NCBI GenBank assembly: GCA_004335835.1
Contig: RWJK01001208.1
Location: forward strand, 124,001 to 188,000
Length of the DNA stretch: 64,000 nt
DNA from: Scenedesmus sp. ARA3
Lineage: Eukaryota; Chlorophyta; Chlorophyceae; Sphaeropleales; Scenedesmaceae
Direction of reading: 5' to 3'
Below, one piece after another: positions 33,464 through 45,221 of the stretch (the stretch's first letter is position 1; every line of letters starts with the position of its first letter). Under the pieces are notes generated by a model, which saw only the letters and a program-made list of their open reading frames with translations, was not told the origin of the DNA and made no database searches. A program made the position numbers and the translations under genes.

Positions 33464-35731
33464 CTGCCCTGCTGCTTCGTTCAAGCAGCAGGAGCAGACG
33501 AACTGGAGCAGCTGTAGCTGTCCTCAGGACCAGCGCCAAGCCTGCTGAGCGCAGCTTGTCTGCAGCCAGTGTCGCAGCCACCACCAGCACCACTGCATGG
33601 GCCAACGCACCAGCGCAGCTGCACCAGCAAGTATGCTGGGTGTCTGCCCTGCTGCAGCATCACCAGCAGTTCTTGTGTGTGTAGCAGCAGCAGCATGCGC
33701 ACAACTGTGAGCCATGTGTGTGGTGGTACAACCTTCTGCTGGCTGCTGTGATGTGGGTTGATTGCCGGCAACAAGCAGCAGCAGTCCCTATTTCTGCTGC
33801 TACGGGTTGCCACAATGAGTGCTTAGCAGTACCAGCCACACGAGTGTGCAGCAGCTTGAAGCTGTGCAGCTTTGGCTGTGGCGCCAGCAGGTTGAGTGCG
33901 GTTGTACAGCAGCTGAGAATGCTGCTGTCTGTGCTTCAGTGCACTGTGTTTGATGTGCTGCAACAACAACGGCATTTTGCATGTATGTTTGCAAGAGAGC
34001 GTAGCTGATTGATTTTTGGTTTGGCGGCCACGCAAGGCGACTTGCTGTGCCGCTGCTAGAGCCATGTGTTGATGGCTGGTGTGGCAGATAGTTGTGGCCG
34101 GCTACATAAGGCAGTTGCTATGGTGGCATAGGTGACCGACCTGCAGCTGTAGCGCTGGTGGTAGGTGCCATCTATTGAGCGCGTGTGGTTGCAACATCAG
34201 CGATGTTGCCAACTCCTCTGTGCAAGCCTGCAGGTGTTGGCAGCATGTAATTGCTGCTCCCTGCAGTGGCCTGCACACCTCTGCAGGGTGCACGTGTTGA
34301 TGCATGCCTGTTACAGACTTGCATCCTAAGCGCGAGCAGTGCAGTCAGCATGCAGTGGCATAGGCGCGTAAAGTGGTTGCCGCGTGTGCAGTGTCCCTGA
34401 TTTGCTGCAGCCACAAGCACTGGTACGCAACTTGCGTCTCATGTTGCCCTACCACACCATGTTTGTTGTCGTTGCAAGATGTAATCTGCTGCATATGCTG
34501 GTGTCCGTGGTCCGTGCATGCATCCGCTAGTTGGTGGGGCAGCAGGCTGGTGTTTCAAGTGGAGGAGTTACTATTGCATGCGTTGACATCAGTGATAGTG
34601 GCTGCTCGCGTTGCAGAGCGCTTTGCAAGGTTGTTCTGAGTGTGCATGTTGTGTCTGGCCGTGCATTTGCAGCGTATGCGTTGTGTGGCTGGGTTTCACG
34701 CCGTGGTTCAAGTTTGGTTGTGAAGGAACAGCAGTACGTGCGGTTGCTCTTAGCCAAGTACCTGGCACACTAGTGTGCATGGCTGTGCCATATGCGCCGT
34801 GCAGCAGCTTGTTGGTGAATTGCGCAAAGACGGGCCAACCGTTAAGGCCCGCCTGACCGGAGACTCTACTTCATGCCTTTTTGATGTTGTTACATGTAAT
34901 CACCTTCATCGCATGGGCTTCACCACGCAGATCCACACAGTGCCCGTACTGCCTTCACCATACTACTACATGCACAGCATCAGCTGTGCAAGCTAGTACC
35001 ACATCAACGGGGCTCTCAGAGCAGGCTGCGCCCTCCACTGACACCTAGTAGTACTCAACCCTAATCAGCAAGGACGCAGCCTGCAACGTCGGTTGCTGCA
35101 TGCATCATATGCACATGCACGTGATGCTGAAATGCTGCCTATTCGAATCAATCATTACAGCCGCAACTGCTGGGAGCACTCGCCTGTCTCAGCGTGGCTT
35201 CTCCCACAGCAGCAAATACTGCCAGCAATAATAGCAGACTCTGCTATTATACCGGGTACAAACATGACGGCACACCTGGCAGCCATTGCATGAACTCTCA
35301 CTTCCAATCATGCAAAGATCCTGCACAGTACTTGCCAACAGGTGTCAACCGTATTGACCAACACACACCATGTGCCTCCATGTGGAGGTGTGCAGGGCAA
35401 TACTGGCAGCTCTGACTGAGGGGGCTGAGTACTTGTGGATCACTAACTGCTGGGACAGCTGCTGTGTATCACGAGCTGCCTGCTTAACATTCCAACGCTC
35501 AAGCTGCTAGACAGCAGTGTGCTTCAGAATTGATGGAAAATCCTCATCAATCAAGCGGAATTCAGCGAGTCAGCGCTTATGCCTTGAACTGGGCAGTGGT
35601 GGGGATGTTGACACCCTCCTTGCCAGCGACTGCCTCCGTAATCACACCACTGCAGACGCAGCAGCAGCAGCAGCAAGCATGGCAGGACAGCGGTAGGTCA
35701 GCAACTGCAGAGCTGTATCAACGGTGACACA
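33464..35731. other. spacer without a recognised gene
   Basis: Between two genes that converge (plus strand ends at 33463, minus-strand expansin ends at 35732). Only short open frames without family resemblance were seen on either strand. It should hold the 3' leaders of both neighbours. Confidence 0.5.
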
Positions 35732-37896
35732 TCAATCCCTAATGCAGCCACTTATCAACGCACGGCTGCCATCTGCGCGACCAGCCTGACCAGCAGTAGC
35801 TGTAATTTGCACCTTGCTGCTCGGGAGGGACACAACAGGAAGTCCTATTGTCGGCACTTGTTCTCTTCCTTACCTGAGAACGGCCTTCTGGCCGGACTTG
35901 GTGGTCACACGCAGGTCCAGGGGCGCTGCAGGCAGCTTGCTCAGCTCCCAGTTGGCGCCAAAGGAGTTCTTCATGGGAATCCAGTTTGCAGTGCCAGCCT
36001 GTTGCAGCAGCATCAGCATCAGCAGCAGATGTTAACAGCACCAGTATCAGCAGCAGAAGCAGGCAGGCAGTGACTGCACAGTATTTGTAGGAGGCTGCCA
36101 GGGTGGGCAACATGTGTGCATGGAAGCAGTATGAAAACCGCACCCTTGTTATGCGATCTGCAACCTGCTGGTGTCATGCCAGCCAACAGCTCTTGCCAAG
36201 ATTTAAGAGACAATGGGATCGAGGACAGAAGATGTGAGAGCAAAAACCCTGCTGACTTGGCCACAGGTGTGTTATGTCAGGCTGCATGTGTGTGTATGTG
36301 CTCACCCGTGCCACCTCCACGCTGCTGATGTCAGCGTTGCCAGCCACGTTGCGCAGTGCCAGACGCAGCCAGCCGCCGGCGGTGGCGCGGTAGTTGTTCA
36401 CGCGCACCACGATGTTGCCGGCGAAGGGGCAGGGCACCTGCAGGCAGCACACATGACAGAACATGAGCATACAGGTCAGAACATCCGCACGCTTGCCGAG
36501 GTTGGTAGGTGCCAGCTGTCAAGCATGTCTTTCGTAAAACCACACATAACACACATCAGCGCATGCGCGACGTAGCGACTTATGGCATGGCTTACAACAA
36601 TAAGCTCCATAACTGGATAACAGTGGATGTTATTCAACTTCATCACATCCTGTTTACGCGTGACTAAGCTGCTGCGCGCACCTGGCGGTACATGATGGGC
36701 ATGTTGCCCAGCTCCAGGAAGGCCAGCTTGTCAAACACCTGGGCGTTCAGGTTCAGCTGGTTGGTGGTGCAGTCCTTGCAGGTGTCGTACACCATCACGG
36801 TTTCGGTGGGGCTGTTGGCGCAGTACTGCAGGAACAGCAGCAGCAGCAGCAACAGCAGCAGATGTGAGTCAAGGAGGCATATGCATGCTGTGGAATTGCG
36901 CGAGTTGGGTGCCATGCATCAGCTGCGTAGGGCACCGCAAGAGCGTACTAGTGCACACATGACACACGATGCAGCAACACGACTCATGGCTGAGCATCTC
37001 ATTCATCTGGAGAAGATATATACTCACAGTCTTGTCGGTGCACTTGACCTCCAGGCATGTGCCGCAGCCGCCCATGGACTTGTCCTTGAGGATGCTGTTG
37101 GGGGCAACACCCGCCAGCTTGAAGCCGGGGAACTCTGCTGCAGTAAGGCTGCCATAGCCGCAGGAGGCATCAGGCAGGCTGCTGGGGAAGCCCAGCTTCA
37201 AGTTGTTGCCCTGCAGCAGTTGAGGCGACACACGTAAGTTACAATAGTCGGTGATTGGTTGATCAGATTGCATTTGGGACACGAGGTGATCGGATGGGAG
37301 GGGGCAAGCTGCTGGGGAAGCCCAGCTTGAGGTTGTTGCCCTGCAACAGCAGTTGCGGCTGCAGCGGTGACACACATGTGTTGACTCAACACATGTTACA
37401 GTGTAACTGTTGGTTTGTTGATCAGATCACACGCGTGGGACACAAGGGTTAGTGGTTGGACTCATGGATCTGGCCAGTACTGGCAGCTGTCGTTGAAAAA
37501 GCAGCAGAGGGTCTCAGGCAGCTGCAAGGCTGGTGCATAGAAGCGTGGGTGAGAGAGTTGACAAGCGCTTGCTGCTGTGCAGAGGGCGGGACTACTGAGC
37601 AGTAGCTGCGAGCTGGTAGGCAGCTGCCTTAGTTAGCAGACTGTCTTAGCGAACAATGGATGTGAACTTAGGTACGACGCTTTTCTAGGACCCAAAGCTG
37701 CTGCCAGGATGCCAGCTTCGAAGTGTGTCCCACTGCTGCAGCCCCGGTCAATTGCCAAGCGACTTGCGAGGCGCAGTTCGCTCACCTCAGGGCCATTTGT
37801 GTGCGATGCCGTTCCGCTGATCCACTGGCCGGGTGCCTGGGCTGAGGCACCGAGCGCCAGGCACACCAGGACACATGCTGCGACAACCGACTTCAT
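35732..37896 (-). CDS. expansin (6 exons)
   Basis: Predicted 259 residues, a normal expansin length. Minus-strand exons: 37896-37786, 37210-37028, 36825-36682, 36437-36306, 35998-35874, 35816-35732. Signal peptide MKSVVAACVLVCLALGASAQ. Domain 1 (barwin/GH45-like): WISGTASH, DASCGYGSLT, GGCGTCLEVKC, VYDTCKDC. Linker MPIMYRQVPCPF. Domain 2: NIVVRVNNYRATAGGWLRLA, NWIPMKNSFGANWE, DLRVTTKSGQK. Expansins loosen cell walls without hydrolysis; this one is presumably secreted. Odd: where plant expansins have HFD, this protein reads QLNLN, so the Asp equivalent to the GH45 acid is Asn. A partial copy of the exon 2 start lies upstream in the intron. Confidence 0.92.
37304..37360 (-). pseudogene. partial copy of exon 2 start, expansin
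   Basis: Repeats the acceptor and first ~12 codons of exon 2 (37210 downward; GNNLKLGFPSSL) and then diverges. Flanking intron sequence (GATCAGAT, GGGACACAAGG) is also shared, so the unit duplicated is roughly 120 bases spanning the intron-exon border. The copy has a usable acceptor. Confidence 0.75.
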
Positions 37897-39770
37897 CTCT
37901 TTGGTTGATATTCGTAGCGATGTAAAGACGCTGTTGCAATTAAGTATGCGCGCAAGGAAGTCAAGAGGACAGGGTAAGCAGAGCGATCAGTGGCGTGTGT
38001 CGCACTAAAAGCAGCAGTCACTGCGCTTGTGATCGATGTGCATGGGTAGTCTGCTGTCAGTTCAAAATCACTGACTACTATATATATACCATAGACATGC
38101 ACCTGCCATCGATGGAGCTGCTCGCCGGGTCTAGCTTCTCACCAGCGGACTTGGGCTGTTTTGGAAGGTTCAAGCACTACAAGTGACAGCTGTTTTGGGC
38201 TCGGGTGGCGCAGATCAATGTTCGGGCAAATTGTAAATCACCCTTTGTGTAGGAGCGTCACCAATGTGACCATGGCGCAGCCAGTCAGACCGTCCTGCGT
38301 GCCACGGGATCTTCGTAACTGCGAGAAGGTGGTGCTGCCGGACCAAAGGGTGATGAGGGATCACTTGCTCAACTACCAGCCTATGATGTTTTGTAAACAT
38401 TGTCTAAAAGATTCACCTTTTTCAGCGGCGGAAGCCAACGTCATGCGCCTCCATCGAGCACTTTGACTCACAGCTGTCAGCAGCGAGGTAGCCACATTCC
38501 GTTCCTTTGTGGCCGATTTTAGCGGAGTCAAGCAAATGCTGGAGTTCGGAGACAAAATCGCGTGATGGACAGTGTGTTCGGAAGCAAAGGCAAGGGTGGC
38601 ACTACCGTGCTAATCATGGCATCAAGACAGCAGTGCTGGTCAAAAAACCCAACTACCTGGCAGTGACTGGCTCGCTCATGCCATGATATAACGGCTGGTG
38701 TGCCACTGCAAGCTATCAGACCAGCGGCCGCCGTTTGATATTCATGGTGCATGTCCACTGAGGCTATCCACACTGTCAAAGCAAAGCAATGCGCTGGCAC
38801 GCACCAGACAGTACGCACTGCTTCAATGGCAGAGCAACAGTGTGTCCCGCCTGGTTACTGCGACTCTCCACCAACAACAAGAAGAGAGCGGCTGCAAGTG
38901 AATTGTTTTGAGGGCGTGGAAGCCGGGTACAGTAGACTGTCACAGGGTGACCTGCACCTTGTGAACAGTGACCTGGACCCTGTTGTTACAAGTAATTCGC
39001 CTACAATGCCCAGGTAGCAACATTTACACCCAATGTGCTGTTTTTCCGACTTTTTCACCGTCCTCTGTCAATATGGTTTCGCTGCAGTTGAGCGATCGAC
39101 GTATCGATGAGCTTGTGGCTGCTTTCGCGGTGTTTGGAGAAAGGCTGACAGATGTAGGTGCACAGCCCATTCCTTCAAGAGATAAATAGGCTTGAGGTAA
39201 AGCATTGCTCTCACGCTGCTGGAGCTTCCCCATGCTGACAGGTCACACCAGGCTACCGCAGTGCAGCAGAAGCAGCACTACAGCCTGATGATGCTTGCCA
39301 GGTGGGAGGCAGTGCCTGGCAGTGCATCACCTCGCAGTAGTCGCTTGCCTGCACAGTTTACTGCCATACGTAGTAATTGTAGCACCAAGTAATTGATGAA
39401 ATGCTGCCATGCCTGCTGACCGGCAGGAAGCTGGCAGTGCTGCTCAGCAGCTTGCTGGCTGCAGCTGCAGCGGGGCGCTCCTGTGTGAAGGCAGCAGGTG
39501 CGCTCGGATCATGACCAAACAGCATCACAAAGAGACATCACCAGCAGTAAGTCATTGCAGTAAATGCTGTGGGACTCCTGCAAGCACGTGCTGGAACGCA
39601 GTTGTCCTCCACTTGGGTAGCATTACAAACTGGCAGCTGCAGCTGCGTGTTGCAGACGTGCTTCCAGTGCTATGCAAACACGGCAATTGCAGCCAATCAG
39701 ACAAATAATCAACCATCTGCAACTGTTTGCGCTTGCGTGCACCCTCACCACGTTGTGCTGCAGCCTGCAG
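37897..39770. other. spacer plus unresolved 5' part of the RWDD2-like gene
   Basis: The first part is the expansin promoter side. An open frame at 38161-38466 (plus, 101 codons, with a CKHC motif) is not recognised. From about 39074 an ATG (MVSLQLSDRRIDELV) followed by short open stretches at 39241-39300 could be the first exons of the RWDD2-like gene. The RWD N-terminal part is too divergent for me to chain them. Confidence 0.45.
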
Positions 39771-42330
39771 GCCAATCTTGTGTTTGACATGCCTCCTGGC
39801 TACCCAGCAGCAGCAGCCATGCGCTGCCATGTGACATCGCCACAGCTGTCGCGTGACGCTACTGACACGCTCAGCCAGCAGCTGCAGCAGCAGGCAGAGG
39901 CGCTGCAGGTGGGGCACAAGGCGGGAATGCCAAGGGTGCAGCAGGTTGAGCTTGATGTCAAGCCTTGCCACAGCACAAGCATCAGCATCTTCAGTACTGT
40001 CAGCGCTGCTGGGTTGACAAATTTTTTGGATACCAGGGGGGACGGAATCCTACTGGCTCGCTGGGTGACAATCACAATCATTGTTCCTTGCAGCGTGTGT
40101 TGGCAGCACTGCTGAAAGACTGTGCTGGCAGGTGAGCTTTGCAGGAATGCCCCTCCGCCGTAGGACATTGCCTTCTTTGCGCCTGCAGGTGAGAACTTCG
40201 CATGATGCTGCCATGATGCTGGACAGACGTGCCTGCGTGGACAGCCCACTTGGAGCGCCAGGAGCCTTCGGGCAGGGGGGCTTCTGGACCAGCATTGCTT
40301 GCTGGTCAACGGTTGTGCATTCACCATGCCTGATTCTGTCATATTACATTGCGGGTGCCTGCCGGCTTTCACGCCATCAAGCACGCCTGCAACCTGTTGA
40401 GGGTCCCAAGTCTATATCCACCTGGTTGCACACCATGCGGCGTGTCCTTGACCACTGATTCTGCTGCTGCAGGGTGCTGAATGCCTACATGAGCTTGCAG
40501 ACGCACTGCAGCAGCAGCTGCAGCAGCTGGAGCAGCACCAACAAGCCCAGCCTGCGCCAAGCAGCCAGCCGCAGCAGTGCGGAGCACCATCACGAAGCTC
40601 AGGCAATGGCGGCAGCAGCCGCAGTAGCAGAAGCGCTGATGAGCCAGTGGCGCGTCTGCTGCTGCGGCTTGATCACATGCGCTCCAAGGCCAGCTACAGC
40701 CGCACCATCAAGCAGTGGGCTGCAGAGCTCAGCCTGACAGGTGTGGCTGCATGCTGACAGGTGTGGCTGCATGCTGACAGGTGTGGCTGCATGCTGACAG
40801 GTGTGGCTGCATGCTTGCAATACAGGTGTGGCTGCATGCTTGCAATACAGGTGTGGCTGCATGCTTGGCGCATGCTTGCAATACAAACAAAGGACAGCGG
40901 TCCAATTGCGCTATGCGACTGGTACTGTTGCTGCCCAGCAGTATGTGTAAGCTGCATTAAATTGAACCAGAGCTCGGGAGCCAGTGATGGAAGAGTGCAT
41001 AACCTGAGCACTGGCAGTGCCTGAGCCCATTTCACATAATGCCACCCTCGCCATGGTCCTCCCTGGTCTGAACAGTGAATGACTGAAATATTGCCGGGCG
41101 TTGCTGTTTCATAACCCATCGCCTCACCTCCTGCCTGCTGTTCAACATATACAGCTGCAGTGCCAGCCCTGTTGCTCTGCTGTGCTGTGCACCCGCAGGC
41201 TTGCTACTGTTCTGGCAGAGCCTGATACTCATCCTGCTAGAGGGCTGCCCTGCTGACCTGGCACAATACCTGTACCTTGCGCGGACAGTGTGCGTGGATG
41301 TGGATGCATCGGGGCGCAAGGTTGGTGCACCGACTGGCTCGTCATTGGGACTGGGTTGGGCTGATGATGGTGTGTGTTGGACTGCTCACGTGCATGTGCT
41401 GTAGCGCTGCGACACCTAAGCAAAGTGCTGAAGTGACCGTTGAAAAACCGTGTGCCTTGGCTCAGCACTGCGGCCATTTGACATCGGGATAATTGCATGG
41501 GTGACCAGTTTGCTGCTCATGCTGATTCTTGGCATACATGGTTTGCGTAAGCAGGAATGCCAGCACCATGCTAGCAACGCCGCAACGCCTGCTTTTCGGC
41601 TGCTAGCTTTTGCGCGCCTGCCCTTGCTGTCGCTAATTGGTGCAGTGCCGTGAACGAATGATGACTGTGCTGGAGGACAGCAGCAGCAGCAGGGCCGGCG
41701 CTGGCACTGGCAGCAGCGCAGCAGGCTGTTTATCAGAAGCAGCACATGCAGGCGGTGATAAAGTACGAGGCACTGTGCAACCCAGCACAAGTCTAGCAGG
41801 AGGGGAGCATATAACGGCGAACAGCAACCTCATGGGCCAAACATGTGGCCGAGCACATGCCATTTTTAGGTGAGCAGCGCTGCAGCTGGCTACATAGCAT
41901 GTATGCTTGGCTATGCTGGGAGCAGCGCCTCTGTACTGCAAATAGACATGCATGATTGTGCGCGCCTCATCGCATACCGGCATGCGTGATTGTGCGCGCC
42001 TGGTTGGGCTGTGATGGCGCGACCGATCCTGACTGCGCTATGCAAGAAGAGTATCCATGCGGCTGCATAGGACGACATGGCGGTTCGCTCAACCATCGGG
42101 TAATGCATGGTCATAAACCCCAGTACATGTAGAACTGGCTTGCACCTCGAGTTGAATGCCCACAATTGTGAGTGCATGGCTGCCGTCCTGCCTGGCTGGT
42201 GTACTGCCTGTCCTGCAGGGTGGTGGAGGTGGCTGACTTGGAAGACGTGGTGCAGCTGCTGGCGCCGACACATCCACACTACACGCGCGCAGAGCCTCTT
42301 GCGTTGCTCGGGCGAGGCAAAGGCCCCTGA
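39771..42330 (+). CDS. RWDD2-like protein (RWD domain plus DUF1115), 5' end unresolved
   Basis: Supported exons: 39771-39908, 40473-40740, 41199-41320, 41646-41869, 42219-42330, about 287 codons, all phase-consistent. The first shows the end of an RWD domain (FDMPPGYPAAAAMRCHV with an SPQLSRDA helix). The next has GAECLHELADAL, a Ser-rich linker, then RLDHMRSKASYSRTIKQW and AAELSLTG. The third has LILILLEGCPADLAQYL. The fourth has CRERMMTVLED, and the last VVEVADLEDVVQLL. This order matches human RWDD2A/B as remembered. RWD domains are protein-interaction folds; the function of RWDD2 proteins is not established. A start codon was not fixed; 39074 is a candidate. The donor after exon 40473-40740 is multiplied in a minisatellite. 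Confidence 0.82.
40741..40886. repeat. minisatellite built from a 5' splice site
   Basis: Three 20-bp units (GTGTGGCTGCATGCTGACAG), two 25-bp variants and a longer last unit lie directly downstream of an exon of the RWDD2-like gene. The exon ends CTGACAG and the intron begins GTGTGGCTGCATG, so each unit recreates the exon-end/donor junction. Confidence 0.9.
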
Positions 42331-42714
42331 CCTGACGCACACGCCAGGTGGCAGCTGCAGTAGCAGCGTGTTCACCCTGCGCATTGCTTTGGTGTGCCGG
42401 AAAGGCACTGGCAGTGGCACAGGCACTGGCTGTTGCTTTGTGCTGATCTCGTGGCTGCAGTTGGGTTGGCACGAGGCTGTGCAGTCAGAGGTTACACGGA
42501 GCAACATGGTCTGCGTTGCGTAACGCATTGCAGCCGACAGCAGGTTCATGTTGAGGTGCAAGCTCAGGTTTAGGGTTTGTTACGGAACAGTGTCAGTTGC
42601 AGAATGTGCGAACCGTGCAAATAAGCAGCAGCGGCCCCAGCTCAACCACCTGATCTACAGCGTACACCTGTGTCATTCACTTGCAGTCCTGCTCTACGCA
42701 TACCGAAAACAAAA
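42331..42714. promoter_or_regulatory. presumed CP12 promoter and leader
   Basis: 384 bases between the stop of the RWDD2-like gene and the CP12 start, same strand. It must contain the upstream gene's 3' end and the CP12 promoter. No defined element was identified. Confidence 0.35.
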
Positions 42715-44277
42715 ATGCAGCTGTGCCTCTCTCGCAAGGCAGTGTGCGTCTCCCGGCCAACTGCAGGCCGGGTGCAGCCTACGCCAGCTCGCTTCATCGC
42801 GATGCGCAGCTCAGGACACCCATCAATGAAGGACGTCGAGGAGGTGAGTGTGCCTGTGAGGCAATGCAAGCATGTGTTGTCTCGTGGCTTGTGCATGGCA
42901 CCGCACTGGCAGAGGACGTTCAAACGCAATGTACGGGTCCGCTTGCGTGTTGTTTGGTATGACGGTGTTGGTATGAAGCTGCACGGAGGTCGGGAGACCA
43001 GCGCGGGAGCAACGTCTGCCACGCAGCTGTGCAGTGGTTTGCGGATAGCTTGACCAGCACCATGTTTCGTGTAGTATCTTGTCAGTTCATGTGAGCAGCT
43101 GCCAGCTGATCCGTGCACCCTGTGCTACGGGCAGAACGCTGTCTGCTGGGTTCTCAAAACAGCAGACAGCGCGCATGGGCGGCCAAGCTTGTGTCAGAAT
43201 GCGCACATGTTCTGCTTTTGTGTCGAGGCGTGTGTGCTGGCAGACAGGGTCCCTGGCTGCCATTGCGTAGTAGCTCCTCGATCTGAACGTTTCGGTGCTG
43301 GAGCTCCTGCAGGCTGTTCTTGCCATCCTGCCTTTAATGCGACGTTTGATGAGTTCTCAGCATCTTGCTTGTTTCGCACACGACATGCCTGCTCACAAAA
43401 ACATAGCAGCACCTGCAGCAGCTACACTACTGCTCCAGCCTGGCTCCAGTGCACTGTGTTGCCCACTCCTGCTGTGTTGTACTCTGCTCTGCTCAAACCA
43501 GATCGAGAAGAAGGTGGAGCAGGCCATCAAGGACGCAGACACCACCTGCAAGGAGTCTGATGCAGCACACTGCGCAGCAGCGTGAGTGCAAGAGCGACTC
43601 TTTGCATGACGGGTTGCATGACGGGAATGCATGATGGGAATGAATTTGTTTGCAGCCGCAATCCTTGCAGCAGCCGTGTCATACCAGCTCTTATTGTGCA
43701 GGCAGCTACGCTGTTGCGGTCATACTGGCGTGCAGCACCCCAGCTCTGCTCCTTTCAACCCATTTTTTGTTGTTTCATGCGAAATCACCAGCTTTGACAT
43801 CTGCTCGTGCGTCTGCTGTGTCTTTCCTGCAGTTGGGACAACGTTGAGGAGCTGTCAGCCGCTGCCGCACACAAGAAGGTGGCTGTGCAGAACGACCCAA
43901 TCTCCACCGACCCCCTGGAGCAGTTCTGCGACGACAACCCAGACGCCGACGAGTGCAGGTGCGGTGGCAGCACCGGTGACACAGGAATGCGCATGCATTA
44001 CACAAGCATCGTATGCATGCAGAACAGAGCTTGAAACAGCTGCAGGTGCCTCCTTTAAAATAGCCGGTATGGCACAGCTTCACTGGCGTTCTTTGCTGTG
44101 GCGCTGCGCCCTGCATGTTTGATGCTGCTGCCTGATAGAGTGCTGCACAATGTTCTTTATATCATGAATGCAGGCTTCACACACTTTTGCATTGTATCAG
44201 GTTCCTCACGTGTCTGCCGGTGCCCCTTTCCTGCCTGCTACTGTGCCGCTTGTGCAAACAGGATGTACGAGGACTAA
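42715..44277 (+). CDS. CP12: CP12, chloroplast GAPDH/PRK-binding redox switch (4 exons)
   Basis: Predicted 116 residues. Exons 42715-42843, 43502-43581, 43833-43958 and a 16-base last coding exon 44262-44277. Residues 1 to about 38 are a basic, Ser/Arg-rich chloroplast transit peptide (MQLCLSRKAVCVSRPTAGR). The mature part has the N-terminal Cys pair C59/C67, the core AWDNVEELSAAAAHKK, and the C-terminal pair C102/C111 in FCDDNPDADEC, ending MYED. Known role: in the dark, oxidised CP12 ties GAPDH and phosphoribulokinase into an inactive complex; thioredoxin reduction in light releases them. All four Cys are present, so both redox loops should work. The phases around the tiny last exon fit exactly (split Arg codon). 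Confidence 0.97.
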
Positions 44278-45221
44278 GCTGTTACAGCTGGGCTTGCGCA
44301 AGTGCACCAGCAGCACGCACTGCCAGCTTGTCAGCTGGGCAGCAGTGATGCAGTGAGCACGGAGGCGCAATTGCCATCTGCAAACAGGGAGGACCGTTTG
44401 TCAGCAATGCAAGCCTGTGCAACAACAGGCCACAGGGCATGTTCACTAGTTTCTGTGCTGTCTGTATCTTTGTAGTAATTTCAGGTCGTGATGTAGCGGT
44501 TATTGTACCTTCTGTGCCCGCTTGCGTCACACCTTTGATCAGCAGCCAGTGTGTTTGTACGTTGTGCTGGCTCTGCAGCTGCATGGCTGCTGTGGCTGTT
44601 TGTGTTGTGGTGTGTAAGGCACGCTGAGGCCAGCAGCGGTTCAGCAGGGTGTATGCTGGCCTGCAGCTGCAGGAAAGGTGGTTCTGCGCTTGCGTGCCAT
44701 TGGTTGGTGGCAGGGCATGTGTTTGAGCAGCTGTGCAGTGTTCTGAACTTGGAGGTGGCGTTGGAACCTAATATCTTCAGTGCTGGCGCGATATTTTCGG
44801 CCTGTTGCGCTGACTAATAACCCGCCCTGGCACTGGCGCAGGGCCTGGTAAAGGTGTTGCTTTGGCTGTTCTGCTGCTGCCAGTTGTCCCCTGGGGTAGC
44901 AGGCGTCCTGTGGTTCTGCCTGTTGGTATTTGTAACGGACGTATTTCTTCATCTGTCCCGTGTGGCGCAGCACCAAAACATGGTGCAGACAAGGGATGTG
45001 TGGGGGCAGTTTCAGCAAAATGCCATGTGTCAGTCATTTGTCAGGACAGCCTGGCCAACACCCAAAGGGTGCCGCTGTCCAAGCAACCTGCGCGAACATA
45101 CCGAGAAACATCAAGAAGCATTTCCACTGTCATCCTGTCGACTGTGAACCGTCGACTGAGCCTCTTGAAGCTGCTTCAAGCACTGCAGGAACATAGGCAG
45201 CAGCACTGGTTGCTTGAGATA
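44278..45221. other. spacer between CP12 and the alpha/beta hydrolase
   Basis: Holds the CP12 3' leader and the upstream region of the next gene. The hydrolase reading frame stays open upstream of its first ATG for over 300 bases without another ATG, so an additional 5' exon encoding a targeting peptide could exist here. Confidence 0.5.
44613..44617 (+). terminator. possible TGTAA poly(A) signal for CP12
   Basis: TGTAA 336 bases after the CP12 stop, a typical distance for green-algal 3' leaders. Confidence 0.4.

Noticed and set aside
40599..41119. Minus-strand Cys/His-rich repeats (KHAA-type) as a zinc protein
   Set aside because: They are the antisense of the splice-site minisatellite in the RWDD2-like gene.
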